Positions 26,317-35,239 of a stretch of DNA of 64,000 nt are shown here, piece after piece. Origin of the DNA: Aeromicrobium sp. GTDB lineage: Bacteria > Actinomycetota > Actinomycetes > Propionibacteriales > Nocardioidaceae. The notes under the pieces were generated by a model, which saw only the letters and a program-made list of their open reading frames with translations, ran no database searches and had not been told where the DNA came from. Position numbers and translations under genes: made by a program. The DNA lies in contig NZ_JAGLCD010000001.1 of NCBI RefSeq assembly GCF_023146395.1, forward strand, positions 1 to 64,000. Reading direction: 5' to 3'. Numbering within the stretch: the stretch's first letter is position 1; each line of letters begins with the position of its first letter.

Positions 26317-27231
26317 GTGACCACGGCCGTCGTGCGGGCTCCCGCCAAGATCAATCTCGGTCTGTCGGTCGGTCCGCTCCGCGAGGACGGGTTCCACGAG
26401 CTCGCCACGGTCTACATGGCGCTCGACCTGCACGACACGGTGCGGGTCACGGCCCGCGACGACGACCAGGTCACCGTGACCGTGCAGGCCGATGCCCGCG
26501 AGGGCGACGAGGCCGTCGCCGTCCCGGTCGGGCCGGACAACCTCGCGGTGCGGGCGGTCGAGCTGCTGCGCGGAGCGGCGGGATTCACGGGGGGCGTCGA
26601 CCTCGCGATCCGCAAGGTCATCCCGGTGGCGGGCGGCATGGCCGGTGGGTCCGCCGACGCCGCGGCGGCGCTGGTCGGCGCCAATCACGTGTGGGGTCTC
26701 GGGTGGGAGCGTGACGCGCTGGCCGACCTCGCGGCCGACCTGGGCAGCGACGTGCCGTTCCTGCTGCACGGCGGCGTCGGCATCGGCACCGGTCGCGGGG
26801 AGAAGATCTCACCGGTGCTGTCGCGCGGGCGCTATGGATTCCTCGTCGTGGTGGCACGCGAGGGACTGTCGACCCCCTCGGTCTACGCCGAGTTCGACCG
26901 GCTCGAGCCCGATCCGGAGGTGCCCCACGTCGCCCCCGAGCTCATGGCCGCCCTCCGCGGGCACGACACCGAGCGGCTCGGCGAGCACCTCGCCAACGAC
27001 CTCGAGCCGGCCGCGCTCTCGCTGCGTCCCGAGCTCGATCGCGTGCTGCAGATCGGCCTGGACGCCGGCGCGCTCGCCGGCATCGTGTCCGGCTCCGGCC
27101 CCACGTGCGTGTTCCTGATCGAGGACGACGCCGACGCGGCGATGCTGACCGCCGCGCTCTGGGCGTCGCCGGGCTGTGCCGACGTGATCCACACCCACGG
27201 CCCTGCCGCCGGGGCGAGGGTCATCGCGTGA
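26317..27231 (+). CDS. 4-diphosphocytidyl-2-C-methyl-D-erythritol kinase IspE
   Basis: 304 aa GHMP kinase of the MEP isoprenoid pathway. APAKINLGLSVGPLREDGFHEL is at the N-terminus, the ATP-binding PVAGGMAGGSADAAAAL near residue 110, and GIVSGSGPTCVFLI near the C-terminus. GTG start 26317 with a leaderless promoter. It overlaps the following ABC-F gene by 4 bp (GTGA). Confidence 0.95.
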   Translation: MTTAVVRAPAKINLGLSVGPLREDGFHELATVYMALDLHDTVRVTARDDDQVTVTVQADAREGDEAVAVPVGPDNLAVRAVELLRGAAGFTGGVDLAIRKVIPVAGGMAGGSADAAAALVGANHVWGLGWERDALADLAADLGSDVPFLLHGGVGIGTGRGEKISPVLSRGRYGFLVVVAREGLSTPSVYAEFDRLEPDPEVPHVAPELMAALRGHDTERLGEHLANDLEPAALSLRPELDRVLQIGLDAGALAGIVSGSGPTCVFLIEDDADAAMLTAALWASPGCADVIHTHGPAAGARVIA

Positions 27232-29021
27232 ATCCGCTCATCGTCGGTGAGGGCGTCGTGGTCGACGTCCCCGCGAAGCGTGTCCTGGACGGCGTCACGG
27301 TCGGCATCGGCGAGGGCGACAAGATCGGCGTGGTGGGACGCAACGGCGACGGCAAGTCGACGCTGATGGGTGCCCTGGCCCGCAAGCGTGAGCTCGACGC
27401 CGGACGCATCACGTGGCGCCGCGACCTGCGGGTCGGGTTCCTCGACCAGGCCGACTCGCTGCCCGACGGGGCGACGGTGGGCACGGTCGTCGTGGGTGAC
27501 CGCCCCGATCACGAGTGGGCTGGCGACCCCCGTATCCGTGACATCGTCGAGGGCCTGCTGGGCGACGTCGCCTGGGACGCCTCGATCGGCTCGCTGAGCG
27601 GTGGTCAGCGCCGGCGCACCGCCCTCGCGGCCTTGCTCGCGGGGGAGTGGGACGTCCTGTTCCTCGACGAGCCGACCAACCACCTGGACGTCGAGGGGAT
27701 CGACTGGCTCGCGCGCCACCTCAACGGCTGGGCCGTGCGCGACCGGGCCCTGGCCGTCGTGACCCACGACCGGTGGTTCCTGGACGCGGTGTGCACCACG
27801 ACGTGGGAGGTGCACGACGCGATCGTCGAGGCCTTCGAGGGCGGGTACGCCGCCTACGTGCTGCAGCGCGTCGAGCGCGACCGCCAGGCGGCGGTCATCG
27901 AGGGTCGGCGGCAGAACCTGATGCGCAAGGAGCTCGCGTGGTTGCGTCGCGGTGCGCCGGCGCGGACGTCGAAGCCGAAGTTCCGCATCGACGCGGCGAA
28001 CGAGCTGATCTCCAACGAGCCGCCGCCGCGCGACACCGTCGCGCTCACCAAGATGGCCACCTCGCGACTCGGGCGCGACGTCGTCGACCTCCTCGACGTC
28101 TCGGTGTCGTACGGCGACAAGCAGGTGCTCGACCGCGTGGAGTGGCGCATCGGGCCGGGGGAGCGGGCCGGGATCCTCGGTCGCAACGGGGCCGGCAAGT
28201 CGACCCTCCTGGGGCTCGTGACCGGTGAGGTCGAGCCGACCGGTGGGCGCGTCAAGCGCGGCAAGACGGTCAAGATCGCCACGCTGACCCAGTCGCTGCA
28301 GGAGCTCGACGCCGTGGCGAACGACCGGGTCACCGACGTCATCTCGCGGCAGCGGACCTCGGTGCTGGCCGGCGGCAAGGAGCAGACCCCGACCCAGCTG
28401 CTGGAGCAGCTCGGCTTCCGCACGGGGCAGCTCTCGACGCCCGTGAAGGATCTCTCCGGGGGGCAGCGGCGGCGTCTGCAGCTGCTGCTGGTGCTCCTCG
28501 AGGAGCCGAACGTGCTGATCCTGGACGAGCCCACCAACGACCTCGACACTGACATGCTCGCGGCGGTCGAGGACCTGCTCGACACGTGGCCCGGGACCCT
28601 GCTCGTGGTCTCCCACGATCGCTACCTGCTCGAGCGCGTGACCGATCACCAGTTCGCGGTCGTGGGCGGCCACCTGCGCCACCTGCCCGGCGGGGTCGAC
28701 CAGTACCTGCAGCTCGCCGGCGGGTCTGGTGCGGGCAGCTCGGAGTCGTCGACCAGGCCCGACACGGCAGGTGCCACGGCCGGCGGCGGTGCTCCGGCGC
28801 GTGACGCGCAGCAGGACCGCGAGCTGCGCAAGGAGCTCGCGCGCGTCGAGCGCTGGATCAAGCAGTCCGACGCCCGCACGAAGGAGCTCGAGGTCCTCAT
28901 GGCCGAGCACGCCTCGGACGGCCCGCGGCTCACCGAGCTCGCCGCGGAGCACGCCGAGGTCGCGACGCGGCTGACCGAGCTCGAGGACCGCTGGCTGGAG
29001 ATCTCCGAGACCCTTGCCTGA
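27228..29021 (+). CDS. ABC-F family ATPase, Uup-like
   Basis: About 597 aa, cytoplasmic with no transmembrane segments. Two ABC cassettes have Walker A GRNGDGKST and GRNGAGKST, signatures LSGGQRRRTAL and LSGGQRRRLQL, and Walker B FLDEPTNHLD and ILDEPTNDLD. The C-terminal coiled-coil (about 535-597, ELRKELARVERWIKQSD...) resembles the Uup DNA/ribosome-binding tail. It probably acts on ribosomes or DNA structure rather than transport. It is coupled to ispE by GTGA. Confidence 0.93.
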   Translation: MNPLIVGEGVVVDVPAKRVLDGVTVGIGEGDKIGVVGRNGDGKSTLMGALARKRELDAGRITWRRDLRVGFLDQADSLPDGATVGTVVVGDRPDHEWAGDPRIRDIVEGLLGDVAWDASIGSLSGGQRRRTALAALLAGEWDVLFLDEPTNHLDVEGIDWLARHLNGWAVRDRALAVVTHDRWFLDAVCTTTWEVHDAIVEAFEGGYAAYVLQRVERDRQAAVIEGRRQNLMRKELAWLRRGAPARTSKPKFRIDAANELISNEPPPRDTVALTKMATSRLGRDVVDLLDVSVSYGDKQVLDRVEWRIGPGERAGILGRNGAGKSTLLGLVTGEVEPTGGRVKRGKTVKIATLTQSLQELDAVANDRVTDVISRQRTSVLAGGKEQTPTQLLEQLGFRTGQLSTPVKDLSGGQRRRLQLLLVLLEEPNVLILDEPTNDLDTDMLAAVEDLLDTWPGTLLVVSHDRYLLERVTDHQFAVVGGHLRHLPGGVDQYLQLAGGSGAGSSESSTRPDTAGATAGGGAPARDAQQDRELRKELARVERWIKQSDARTKELEVLMAEHASDGPRLTELAAEHAEVATRLTELEDRWLEISETLA

Positions 29022-29054
29022 GGAACGGCGGCTGACCACCTGGGCCCTGACCGG

Positions 29055-29591
29055 TCAGGTCGTGTGGAACGGGCGCATCAGCGTGCGCAGCGCCGTGGCC
29101 AGGGCCTCGGCCTCGGCGGGGGACAGGTCCTCCAGCAGGCTGGCCTCGCTGCGCATGAGCTCGGCGATCGCGCCGTCGACCTGCTCGCGCCCGGGGCCGG
29201 TCAGCTGCACGAGGACGCCACGACGGTCGCCCGGGTCAGGCTGGCGCTCGACCAGTCCACGCGTGGCCAGCCGGTCGACGCGGTTCGTCATCGTGCCGCT
29301 CGTGACGTGGGTCTGGGCGACCAGCCGGCCGGGGGAGAGAGCGTAGGGCTCGCCGGAGCGACGCAGGGCCGCCAGCACGTCAAACTCCCACGACTCCAGC
29401 CCGTGCGCCGCGAACGCGGCCTTGCGCACGCTGTCGACGTGGCGCGCCAGACGGGAGACGCGGCTCAGGACCTGCATCGGCGTGACGTCGACGTCCGGTC
29501 GCTCGCGGTGCCAGGCCTCGACGATCGCATCGACCTCGTCCGGGTCGTCGATCGACCCGGCGGATGGGGTGGGATCCGGGCCGGGGGACAT
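29055..29591 (-). CDS. MarR family regulator
   Basis: 178 aa. The winged helix (WEFDVLAALRRSGEPYALSPGRLVAQTHVTSGTMTNRVDRLATRGLVERQPDPGD) lies in the middle third. It starts at ATG 29591, 6 nt after TACCGT (29598-29603, minus strand), so it is leaderless. It is divergent from the amidase gene with a palindromic operator between, which suggests that it controls the amidase and itself. A 14-bp palindrome (CCTGACCGGTCAGG, 29046-29059) covers its stop codon and may terminate both convergent genes. Confidence 0.9.
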   Translation of the reverse strand: MSPGPDPTPSAGSIDDPDEVDAIVEAWHRERPDVDVTPMQVLSRVSRLARHVDSVRKAAFAAHGLESWEFDVLAALRRSGEPYALSPGRLVAQTHVTSGTMTNRVDRLATRGLVERQPDPGDRRGVLVQLTGPGREQVDGAIAELMRSEASLLEDLSPAEAEALATALRTLMRPFHTT

Positions 29592-29597
29592 GCTCTG

Positions 29598-29661
29598 ACG
29601 GTAGCGCTCAAGATTCTTGATGTCGAGATACTTCCGCTGGGTGTGAGTTGCGACATACGGT
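29598..29661. promoter_or_regulatory. Divergent marR/amidase promoters with MarR-type operator
   Basis: Minus strand: TCGACA-N17-TACCGT (TACCGT at 29598-29603) reads into marR. Plus strand: TACGGT (29656-29661) reads into the amidase with 6 nt to its ATG. Between them are CAAGATTCTTG (29609-29619, perfect) and TCTTGATGTCGAGA (29615-29628, one mismatch), the latter overlapping the marR -35. The operator pattern TCTTGAT..TCGAGA is typical of MarR sites. Confidence 0.6.
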
Positions 29662-29667
29662 GCTCCC

Positions 29668-31023
29668 ATGACCCTCGACGCTGTCGTCGCCGCCGGTGCG
29701 GCCCACCAGTCCGCCCTCCTCACCGCCGGTGAGCTGAGCTCGCGCGAGCTCACCGAGGCCACGCTCGCGGCCATCGACCGGGAGAACCCGCGCATCAACG
29801 CGGTCGCGGAGGTGCTGCGTGACGAGGCGCTGGACGCGGCTGACGCGGCCGACCGGAGTCGAGCCGCCGGTGAGGCTGGGCCGCTCACGGGCGTGCCGAT
29901 CGCCCTGAAGAACGACCTCGACGTCGCGGGTCACGTCACGACCCTCGGCAGCCGGGCCGTCACGCGAGCGGCGGCAGCGGACGGGGAGCTCGTCACCGTT
30001 CTCCGCCGGCTCGGCGCGGTGCCCGTCGCGACCACGACCCTGCCCGAGCTCATGATCGTCGGCTTCACGCAGCCCGAGATCACGGGCGTCACGCGGAACC
30101 CGATCGACCCCGGGCGCACGAGCGGTGGGTCGTCGGGCGGATCGGCGGCACTCGTGGCGGCCGGTGCTGTCGGCATCGCCACGGCCTCTGACGGGGCGGG
30201 CTCGATCCGGATCCCGGCGGCCGCGTGCGGGCTCGTCGGCTTCAAGCCCACCAACGGCACGGTTCCCGGCTCGGGCGGCTGGTGCGGGCTGTCGACGCAG
30301 GGCTGCGTGACCCCCACGGTGGCCGACACCGCGCTCTACCTCGACCAGGTCGGCACGTTCTCCGGCTCGCTCGTCGAGGCCGCCGCGACCGCCGCTCCGG
30401 GATTTCTGCGGATCGGGCTGACCCGCAGCGCCGCCGCAGCGACCCGCGCCGAGAAGCTCGATCCCGAGGTCGACGCCGCACTCGAGCGGGCGGCGGGCGT
30501 CCTGCGGGCGGCGGGCCACACCGTCGTGGAGGTCGACGTGCCGTACGGGCTGCGGGCCAAGTCGGCGACGCTGCGCTACCTCGGCGGCATCGCCCAGTCG
30601 GTCGACAGGCTCGACGACCCGTCGCTGCTCGAGCCGCGCACCCGGGGGATCGTGCGGCTCGGCGCGCCCGTCGGGCCGCGGGCCATCGCGTGGGCTCGTC
30701 GTGCAGGGGAGCGCTTCGCGAGCGAGGTGCACCGCGACCTGGGCGTCGACGTCATCCTCTCGCCGGTCATGTCGTCGACAGCGCTGCCCGTGGGCCGCTG
30801 GGACGAGCTGGGCGCCCTGCGTCTGATCCTGGCGATGAACGCGTTCTACCCGTACACCGTGCAGTGGAACCACGCCGGTGTGCCGGCCGTGTCGGTCCCG
30901 GCGGGTCTGGCCTCCGACGGGCTCCCGCTCGCGGTGCAGCTCGTGGGGCAGCGTGACGACGACGTCCGGCTCATGGGGCTCACGTCCCAGCTGGAGGGCT
31001 TGATCCGAGGCGGGCTCGCGTGA
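29668..31023 (+). CDS. Amidase (amidase signature family)
   Basis: 451 aa. The Ser-cisSer-Lys triad is visible: Lys in VPIALKNDLDV, and the GRTSGGSSGGSAALVAAG ... DGAGSIRIPAAACG signature. It hydrolyses an amide of unknown identity, possibly a small-molecule or aryl amide. It is leaderless. GTGA overlap with the following methyltransferase gene. Confidence 0.93.
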   Translation: MTLDAVVAAGAAHQSALLTAGELSSRELTEATLAAIDRENPRINAVAEVLRDEALDAADAADRSRAAGEAGPLTGVPIALKNDLDVAGHVTTLGSRAVTRAAAADGELVTVLRRLGAVPVATTTLPELMIVGFTQPEITGVTRNPIDPGRTSGGSSGGSAALVAAGAVGIATASDGAGSIRIPAAACGLVGFKPTNGTVPGSGGWCGLSTQGCVTPTVADTALYLDQVGTFSGSLVEAAATAAPGFLRIGLTRSAAAATRAEKLDPEVDAALERAAGVLRAAGHTVVEVDVPYGLRAKSATLRYLGGIAQSVDRLDDPSLLEPRTRGIVRLGAPVGPRAIAWARRAGERFASEVHRDLGVDVILSPVMSSTALPVGRWDELGALRLILAMNAFYPYTVQWNHAGVPAVSVPAGLASDGLPLAVQLVGQRDDDVRLMGLTSQLEGLIRGGLA

Positions 31024-31790
31024 CCCGCTGGGATCCCCAGACCTATCTCCGGCACGCCGACGAGCGGGGCCGGCCGTTCGTCGAGCTGCTCACCCGGGTG
31101 CCGGCCACCGCGCCGGCGCGGGTCCTCGACCTCGGCTGCGGGGCGGGCAACCTGTCGTCGGTCATCCGCGACCGATGGCCCGGGGCCGACGTGCTCGGCG
31201 TCGACTCCTCGGCCGAGATGATCGCCCACGCCCGCGAGGTCGATCCCGATGGTCGCTACGAGGTCGGCGACGTCGCCACCTGGATCCCGGACGCGCCGTA
31301 TGACGTCATCGTCTCGAACGCGATGTTCCAGTGGGTCCCGGACGCCTTCGAGGTCATCGCCCGGCTGCTCCGGGCGGTCCAGGACGGCGGCGCCTTCGCG
31401 GTGCAGGTTCCGGACAACCAGGATGCGCCGAGCCACGTGCTGATGCGGGAGGTCGCGGCCCGTCCGGCGTTCGCCGACCACACGGCCGGGGTCCGGCGGT
31501 TCTCGCGCACGGACGCCGCCTCGTACCTGGAGCTCTTCGCGGGTCTCGGCTGGTCCGCCGATGTGTGGACGACTGAGTACCTCCACGTGCTGCAGGGCGA
31601 CGACGCCGTGTGGGGCTGGGTCGCAGGCACGGGCGCGCGCCCGTACGTCCAGGCCCTGCCCGACGGCCTGCGCGAGGACTTCATCCAGCAGTACCAGGCG
31701 GAGCTGCGCACCGCGTATCCCCAGCGCCCGTGGGGCACGGTGCTGCCCTTCGCCCGGACGTTCGCGGTGGCGACGCGCCCGGCGCGATAG
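31020..31790 (+). CDS. Trans-aconitate 2-methyltransferase-like SAM methyltransferase
   Basis: 256 aa class I methyltransferase. MTRWDPQTYLRHADERGRPF and VLDLGCGAGNLSSVI (SAM motif I), then the VSNAMFQWV segment characteristic of Tam. It methylates trans-aconitate, a by-product of aconitase, if the family assignment holds. GTG 31020 overlaps the amidase stop. Confidence 0.88.
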   Translation: MTRWDPQTYLRHADERGRPFVELLTRVPATAPARVLDLGCGAGNLSSVIRDRWPGADVLGVDSSAEMIAHAREVDPDGRYEVGDVATWIPDAPYDVIVSNAMFQWVPDAFEVIARLLRAVQDGGAFAVQVPDNQDAPSHVLMREVAARPAFADHTAGVRRFSRTDAASYLELFAGLGWSADVWTTEYLHVLQGDDAVWGWVAGTGARPYVQALPDGLREDFIQQYQAELRTAYPQRPWGTVLPFARTFAVATRPAR

Positions 31791-31793
31791 CCT
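31788..31793 (+). promoter_or_regulatory. -10 element of the tRNA-Gln gene
   Basis: TAGCCT overlapping the stop region of the methyltransferase gene, with 12 nt to the tRNA 5' end, leaving a precursor leader of about 5 nt. Confidence 0.5.
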
Positions 31794-31805
31794 TGCTGCG
31801 CACGT

Positions 31806-31884
31806 TCCCCGGTTGGTCTGCCGGCAGGGCCCGCCTGACTTTGAATCAGGACAAGCGACGCAGGTTCGACTCCTGCCCGGGGAG
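31806..31884 (+). tRNA. tRNA-Gln (UUG), atypical
   Basis: Acceptor TCCCCGG/CCGGGGA is perfect. The anticodon arm is CCTGA-CTTTGAA-TCAGG with anticodon TTG, the T arm is GCAGG-TTCGACT-CCTGC, the discriminator is G, and CCA is encoded (31885-31887). It is 79 nt without CCA because of a 9-nt variable region, and the D stem pairs imperfectly. These are unusual for a type I tRNA-Gln. A tRNA-Gln gene in this neighbourhood is, from memory, also known in mycobacteria. Confidence 0.75.
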
Positions 31885-31937
31885 CCAGGTCAGTTCTCGT
31901 CGATCGGATCGCTCATGCCCCCATCGTCCCCGACCAG

Positions 31938-32000
31938 CCAGATGTGGACACTTCGGCACGCAATGGGAGCCGAATCGCGTGCGGACGTGTCCACATCTGG
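31938..32000. repeat. Intergenic palindromic element
   Basis: 14-bp perfect arms CCAGATGTGGACAC (31938-31951) and GTGTCCACATCTGG (31987-32000) surround a 35-nt spacer. It resembles the CCAGATG/CATCTGG palindrome at 61005-61058. It may be a REP-like element or a large hairpin after the tRNA. Confidence 0.75.
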
Positions 32001-32090
32001 GCGGTGACGTGGAGCGGGCACGCCGTGCGGCTCGGTGCGGTCGCCCGTAGATTCGGGCGCGACGGTGGAACCTGAGGAGGGGGAGTGGCG

Positions 32091-32783
32091 ATGCGCTGGG
32101 TCCGCAGGTCGATGTGGGACGTCGTGCCCCGCGACCAGCAGGACACCGCCGAAGGGCTTCGTCGGCGCCAGGTGGTCGTGATCGCCACGATCGTCGTCGG
32201 TGCCGTGCTGCTGGGCGTGTCCCTCCGGCTCGAACCGGGCAGCGTGAGGTTCTACCTCGCGACGCTCGCCCTGGCCGGTGTGTGGTCCGCGGGCGCGTTC
32301 GTGTCGGGCCGGCTGCACGTCGGCCGCATCGCGTCGCGACCGACCCCCGAGGTGACCGTGCGCCCGGTCGTCGCCCCGATCGTGATCGGGCTCGCCCTGG
32401 CGCTGCTGTTCGTCGTGGGCGGCCTCGTGGTGCGGGAGATCCCCTGGCTGTACGACCAGGTGCGCTCCGTGACCGACTTCGCCGACCAGGGTGCGCTCTG
32501 GCTCGTCGTGATCGTCACGGCCGTGAACGGCATCGCCGAGGAGCTCTTCTGGCGAGGCGCCGCCTACGCCGCCATCCCGCGGAACCCGGTCGCGTGGACC
32601 ACGATCGCCTACGTGCTGGCCACGCTCGGCACCGGAAACGTCATGCTCGCCTTCGCGGCGATCCTGCTCGGCGTCGTGGTCGGTCTGGAGCGTCGTGCGT
32701 CCGGTGGGGTGCTCGCGCCGATCCTCACGCACTGCACGTGGTCGATCTCGATGCTGTTCGTGCTTCCGCTGCTGTTCGCCTGA
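32091..32783 (+). CDS. CPBP family intramembrane metalloprotease
   Basis: About 230 aa with 6-7 transmembrane helices. The catalytic motifs are EELFWRGAAY (EExxxR) and the LTHCTWSI His motif. The family includes Rce1-like prenyl proteases and bacteriocin self-immunity proteins; the substrate here is unknown. ATG 32091 has GGGGGA 6 nt upstream; TAGATT (32048-32053) is a possible -10. GTG 32085 is an alternative start. Confidence 0.88.
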   Translation: MRWVRRSMWDVVPRDQQDTAEGLRRRQVVVIATIVVGAVLLGVSLRLEPGSVRFYLATLALAGVWSAGAFVSGRLHVGRIASRPTPEVTVRPVVAPIVIGLALALLFVVGGLVVREIPWLYDQVRSVTDFADQGALWLVVIVTAVNGIAEELFWRGAAYAAIPRNPVAWTTIAYVLATLGTGNVMLAFAAILLGVVVGLERRASGGVLAPILTHCTWSISMLFVLPLLFA

Positions 32784-32810
32784 GACGTGGGGCCGCGAGT
32801 CAGGCCGAGG

Positions 32811-33725
32811 TCAGGACCCGGCGGCCAGGGCGGCCGTGCGCTCGGCCAGGGCGCGGCGCACGGCCTCCTCGTACGTGAGCGGGTCGCCGGGCACGATCTC
32901 GCGGATGCGCTGCTCGGTCACGACGACCTCCACGCCCATCGAGTCGATGAGATTGCGTCCGGTGGTGGCGTCGACGTCGGTCACCAGGGCGAGCCAGCGC
33001 GAGGACAGCCCGGGCGAGAGGACCGGCACCGTGACCATCGGCGTGCGACGCCCCTGGATCTGCTCGCCGGCGATCTGCAGCATGTCGCGATAGGTCATGG
33101 CGTCCGGGCCACCGATCTCGAAGGTCTGCCCCAGCGCGTCCTCGTGGCCGATCACCCCTGCGAGATAGCGGATGACGTCGTCGATCGCGATCGGCTGGGT
33201 CCGCGTGGCGGTCCACTTCGGCACGACCATGGCCGGGAGGTTCTTGACCAGCTGGCGCGTGAGCTCCCACGAGATGCCCCCGTGCCCCACGACGATCGCG
33301 GCCCGCAGCACCGTGACCGGGACGCCGCCGATGCCCAGCAGACCCTCGACCTCGCGCCGCGACCGCAGGTGGGACGAGAGGTCGTCGCCGTCCGCCCCCA
33401 GGCCGCCGAGGTAGACGATCTGCCGGACGCCGGCCTCCGCCGCGACGGTGCCGAACGAGGCGGCCGCGTCGGCATCGATGCGTTCGAAGTCGTCACGGTC
33501 GAGCGAGTGGACGAGGTAGATCGCGACGTCGACCCCCGCCAGCGCCTCCGCGAGCGAGGCGGCGTCGCCCACGTCCGCCCCCACGGGCGTGCCCTCGCCG
33601 TCGTACGCCTCGGGGCGCCGAGTCATCGCGCGGACCGCGTGACCGCGCTCCACGAGCTCGGACACGAGGCGGCGGCCGACGAAGCCGGTGGCCCCGGTGA
33701 CCAGGACGGTGTGGGGCTGGGTCAT
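32811..33725 (-). CDS. NAD(P)-binding epimerase/NmrA-like protein
   Basis: 304 aa atypical SDR. The N-terminal Rossmann motif VLVTGATGFVGRRL (TGxxGxxG) is clear; the YxxxK active site is not obvious (IVYLGGLGADGDDLS instead), as in the atypical SDR5-type. It may act as a quinone reductase or redox sensor. The start at ATG 33725 follows TACGCT (33732-33737, minus strand) by 6 nt. It is divergent from glmU. Confidence 0.85.
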   Translation of the reverse strand: MTQPHTVLVTGATGFVGRRLVSELVERGHAVRAMTRRPEAYDGEGTPVGADVGDAASLAEALAGVDVAIYLVHSLDRDDFERIDADAAASFGTVAAEAGVRQIVYLGGLGADGDDLSSHLRSRREVEGLLGIGGVPVTVLRAAIVVGHGGISWELTRQLVKNLPAMVVPKWTATRTQPIAIDDVIRYLAGVIGHEDALGQTFEIGGPDAMTYRDMLQIAGEQIQGRRTPMVTVPVLSPGLSSRWLALVTDVDATTGRNLIDSMGVEVVVTEQRIREIVPGDPLTYEEAVRRALAERTAALAAGS

Positions 33726-33731
33726 GCCGCG

Positions 33732-33777
33732 AGCGTAGGTCGGCAACGGCCCGATGGCATCCCGACGTCCCTACACT
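33732..33777. promoter_or_regulatory. Divergent leaderless promoters of the SDR gene and glmU
   Basis: Minus strand TACGCT (33732-33737), 6 nt to ATG 33725. Plus strand TACACT (33772-33777), 7 nt to GTG 33785. The two -10 boxes are 34 bp apart, so the polymerases would compete. Confidence 0.6.
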
Positions 33778-33784
33778 GTCGGGC

Positions 33785-35239
33785 GTGCCACTTCATGACT
33801 CCCCTGCAGAGCCCACCGCCGTCACGGCGATCGTGCTGGCGGCGGGCGCCGGGACCCGCATGCGGTCCGAGCTGCCCAAGGTGCTGCACGAGATCGCGGG
33901 CCGTCCGCTCGTCGGTCACGCCCTGGCGGCCGTCGCGGGACTCGGTGCGACCCGCACCGTGGCCGTGATCGGCCACGGGCGCGACGAGGTCTCGGCCGCG
34001 ATCACCGCGATCGACCCCTCGGTCGTCCAGGTCGTCCAGGCCCAGCAGCGCGGCACCGGGCACGCCGTGAAGGTCGCCCTGGAGGCGCTCGACGCGCCGC
34101 CCGCGGGCACGGTCGTCGTCACGTACGGCGACGTCCCGCTGCTGACCAGCGCGACCCTGAGCGAGCTCGTCGAGTCCCACCGCGCCGCGAGCCGCGCCGT
34201 CACGATCCTGAGCGCGGAGCTCGCTGACCCGGCCGGCTACGGTCGTATCGTCCGCGGCGGCGACGGCGAGGTCCAGGCGATCCGCGAGCACCGGGACGCG
34301 TCCGAGGACGAGCTCCGGATCCGCGAGATCAACAGCGGGGTGCTGGCCGTCGACGCCGACTTCCTGCGGCGCGCGGTCACCGCCCTGCGCGACGACAACA
34401 CCCAGGGCGAGCTGTACCTGACCGACATCGTGGCGCACGCGGTCGGCGACCGCCTCCCGGTGGGGGCGCACGTGCTGGAGGACGTGTGGCAGACCGAGGG
34501 GGTCAACGACCGAGTGCAGCTGGCCCAGCTCGGCCGCGTCATGAACGACCGTCTCGTCGAGCACTGGATGCGGCAGGGCGTGACGGTGGTCGACCCGGCG
34601 ACGACGTGGATCGACTCCGCGGTCGAGCTCGCTCCCGACGTCACGGTGCTGCCCGGCACGCAGCTGCTGGGGGCCACGATCGTGGCCACCGGCGCCACGA
34701 TCGGCCCCGACACGACGCTGCGGAACGTCGAGGTGGGTGCCGCGGCCACGGTCGTACGCACCCACGGGTCCGACTCCGTCGTCGGTGAGGGGGCGACGGT
34801 CGGGCCCTTCGCCTACCTGCGCCCCGGGACGCTGCTCGACGCCGGCGGCAAGATCGGCACGTTCGTCGAGACCAAGAACGCCCACATCGGGCCCGGCGCG
34901 AAGGTCCCGCACCTGAGCTACGTGGGCGACGCCGAGATCGGCGCGGGCGCCAACATCGGAGCCGGCACGATCACGGCCAACTACGACGGCGTCGCGAAGC
35001 ACCGCACGACGGTCGGCGAGCATGCGCGCACGGGGTCCGACAACGTCTTCGTCGCACCGGTCACGATCGGCGACGGCGCCTACACCGCGGCCGGTACCAC
35101 GCTCCGCGACGACGTCCCGGCGGGGGCGCTCGCGATCGGCGAGGGGCGACAGAGGATGATCGACGGGTGGGTCGAGGCGAAGCGACCCGGCACCTCGTCC
35201 GCCGAGGCAGCACGTCGATCACGGGAGACCCGCGAGTGA
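33785..35239 (+). CDS. Bifunctional GlmU: GlcNAc-1-P uridyltransferase/GlcN-1-P acetyltransferase
   Basis: 484 aa. The N-terminal pyrophosphorylase domain has LAAGAGTRMRSELPKVLHEIAG and VTYGDVPLL. The C-terminal left-handed beta-helix has FVETKNAHIGPGAKVPHLSYVGDAEIG and the GTITANYDG loop. It makes UDP-GlcNAc for peptidoglycan and other glycans. GTG 33785 is leaderless. Its stop overlaps the prs start by 4 bp (GTGA). Confidence 0.96.
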   Translation: MPLHDSPAEPTAVTAIVLAAGAGTRMRSELPKVLHEIAGRPLVGHALAAVAGLGATRTVAVIGHGRDEVSAAITAIDPSVVQVVQAQQRGTGHAVKVALEALDAPPAGTVVVTYGDVPLLTSATLSELVESHRAASRAVTILSAELADPAGYGRIVRGGDGEVQAIREHRDASEDELRIREINSGVLAVDADFLRRAVTALRDDNTQGELYLTDIVAHAVGDRLPVGAHVLEDVWQTEGVNDRVQLAQLGRVMNDRLVEHWMRQGVTVVDPATTWIDSAVELAPDVTVLPGTQLLGATIVATGATIGPDTTLRNVEVGAAATVVRTHGSDSVVGEGATVGPFAYLRPGTLLDAGGKIGTFVETKNAHIGPGAKVPHLSYVGDAEIGAGANIGAGTITANYDGVAKHRTTVGEHARTGSDNVFVAPVTIGDGAYTAAGTTLRDDVPAGALAIGEGRQRMIDGWVEAKRPGTSSAEAARRSRETRE

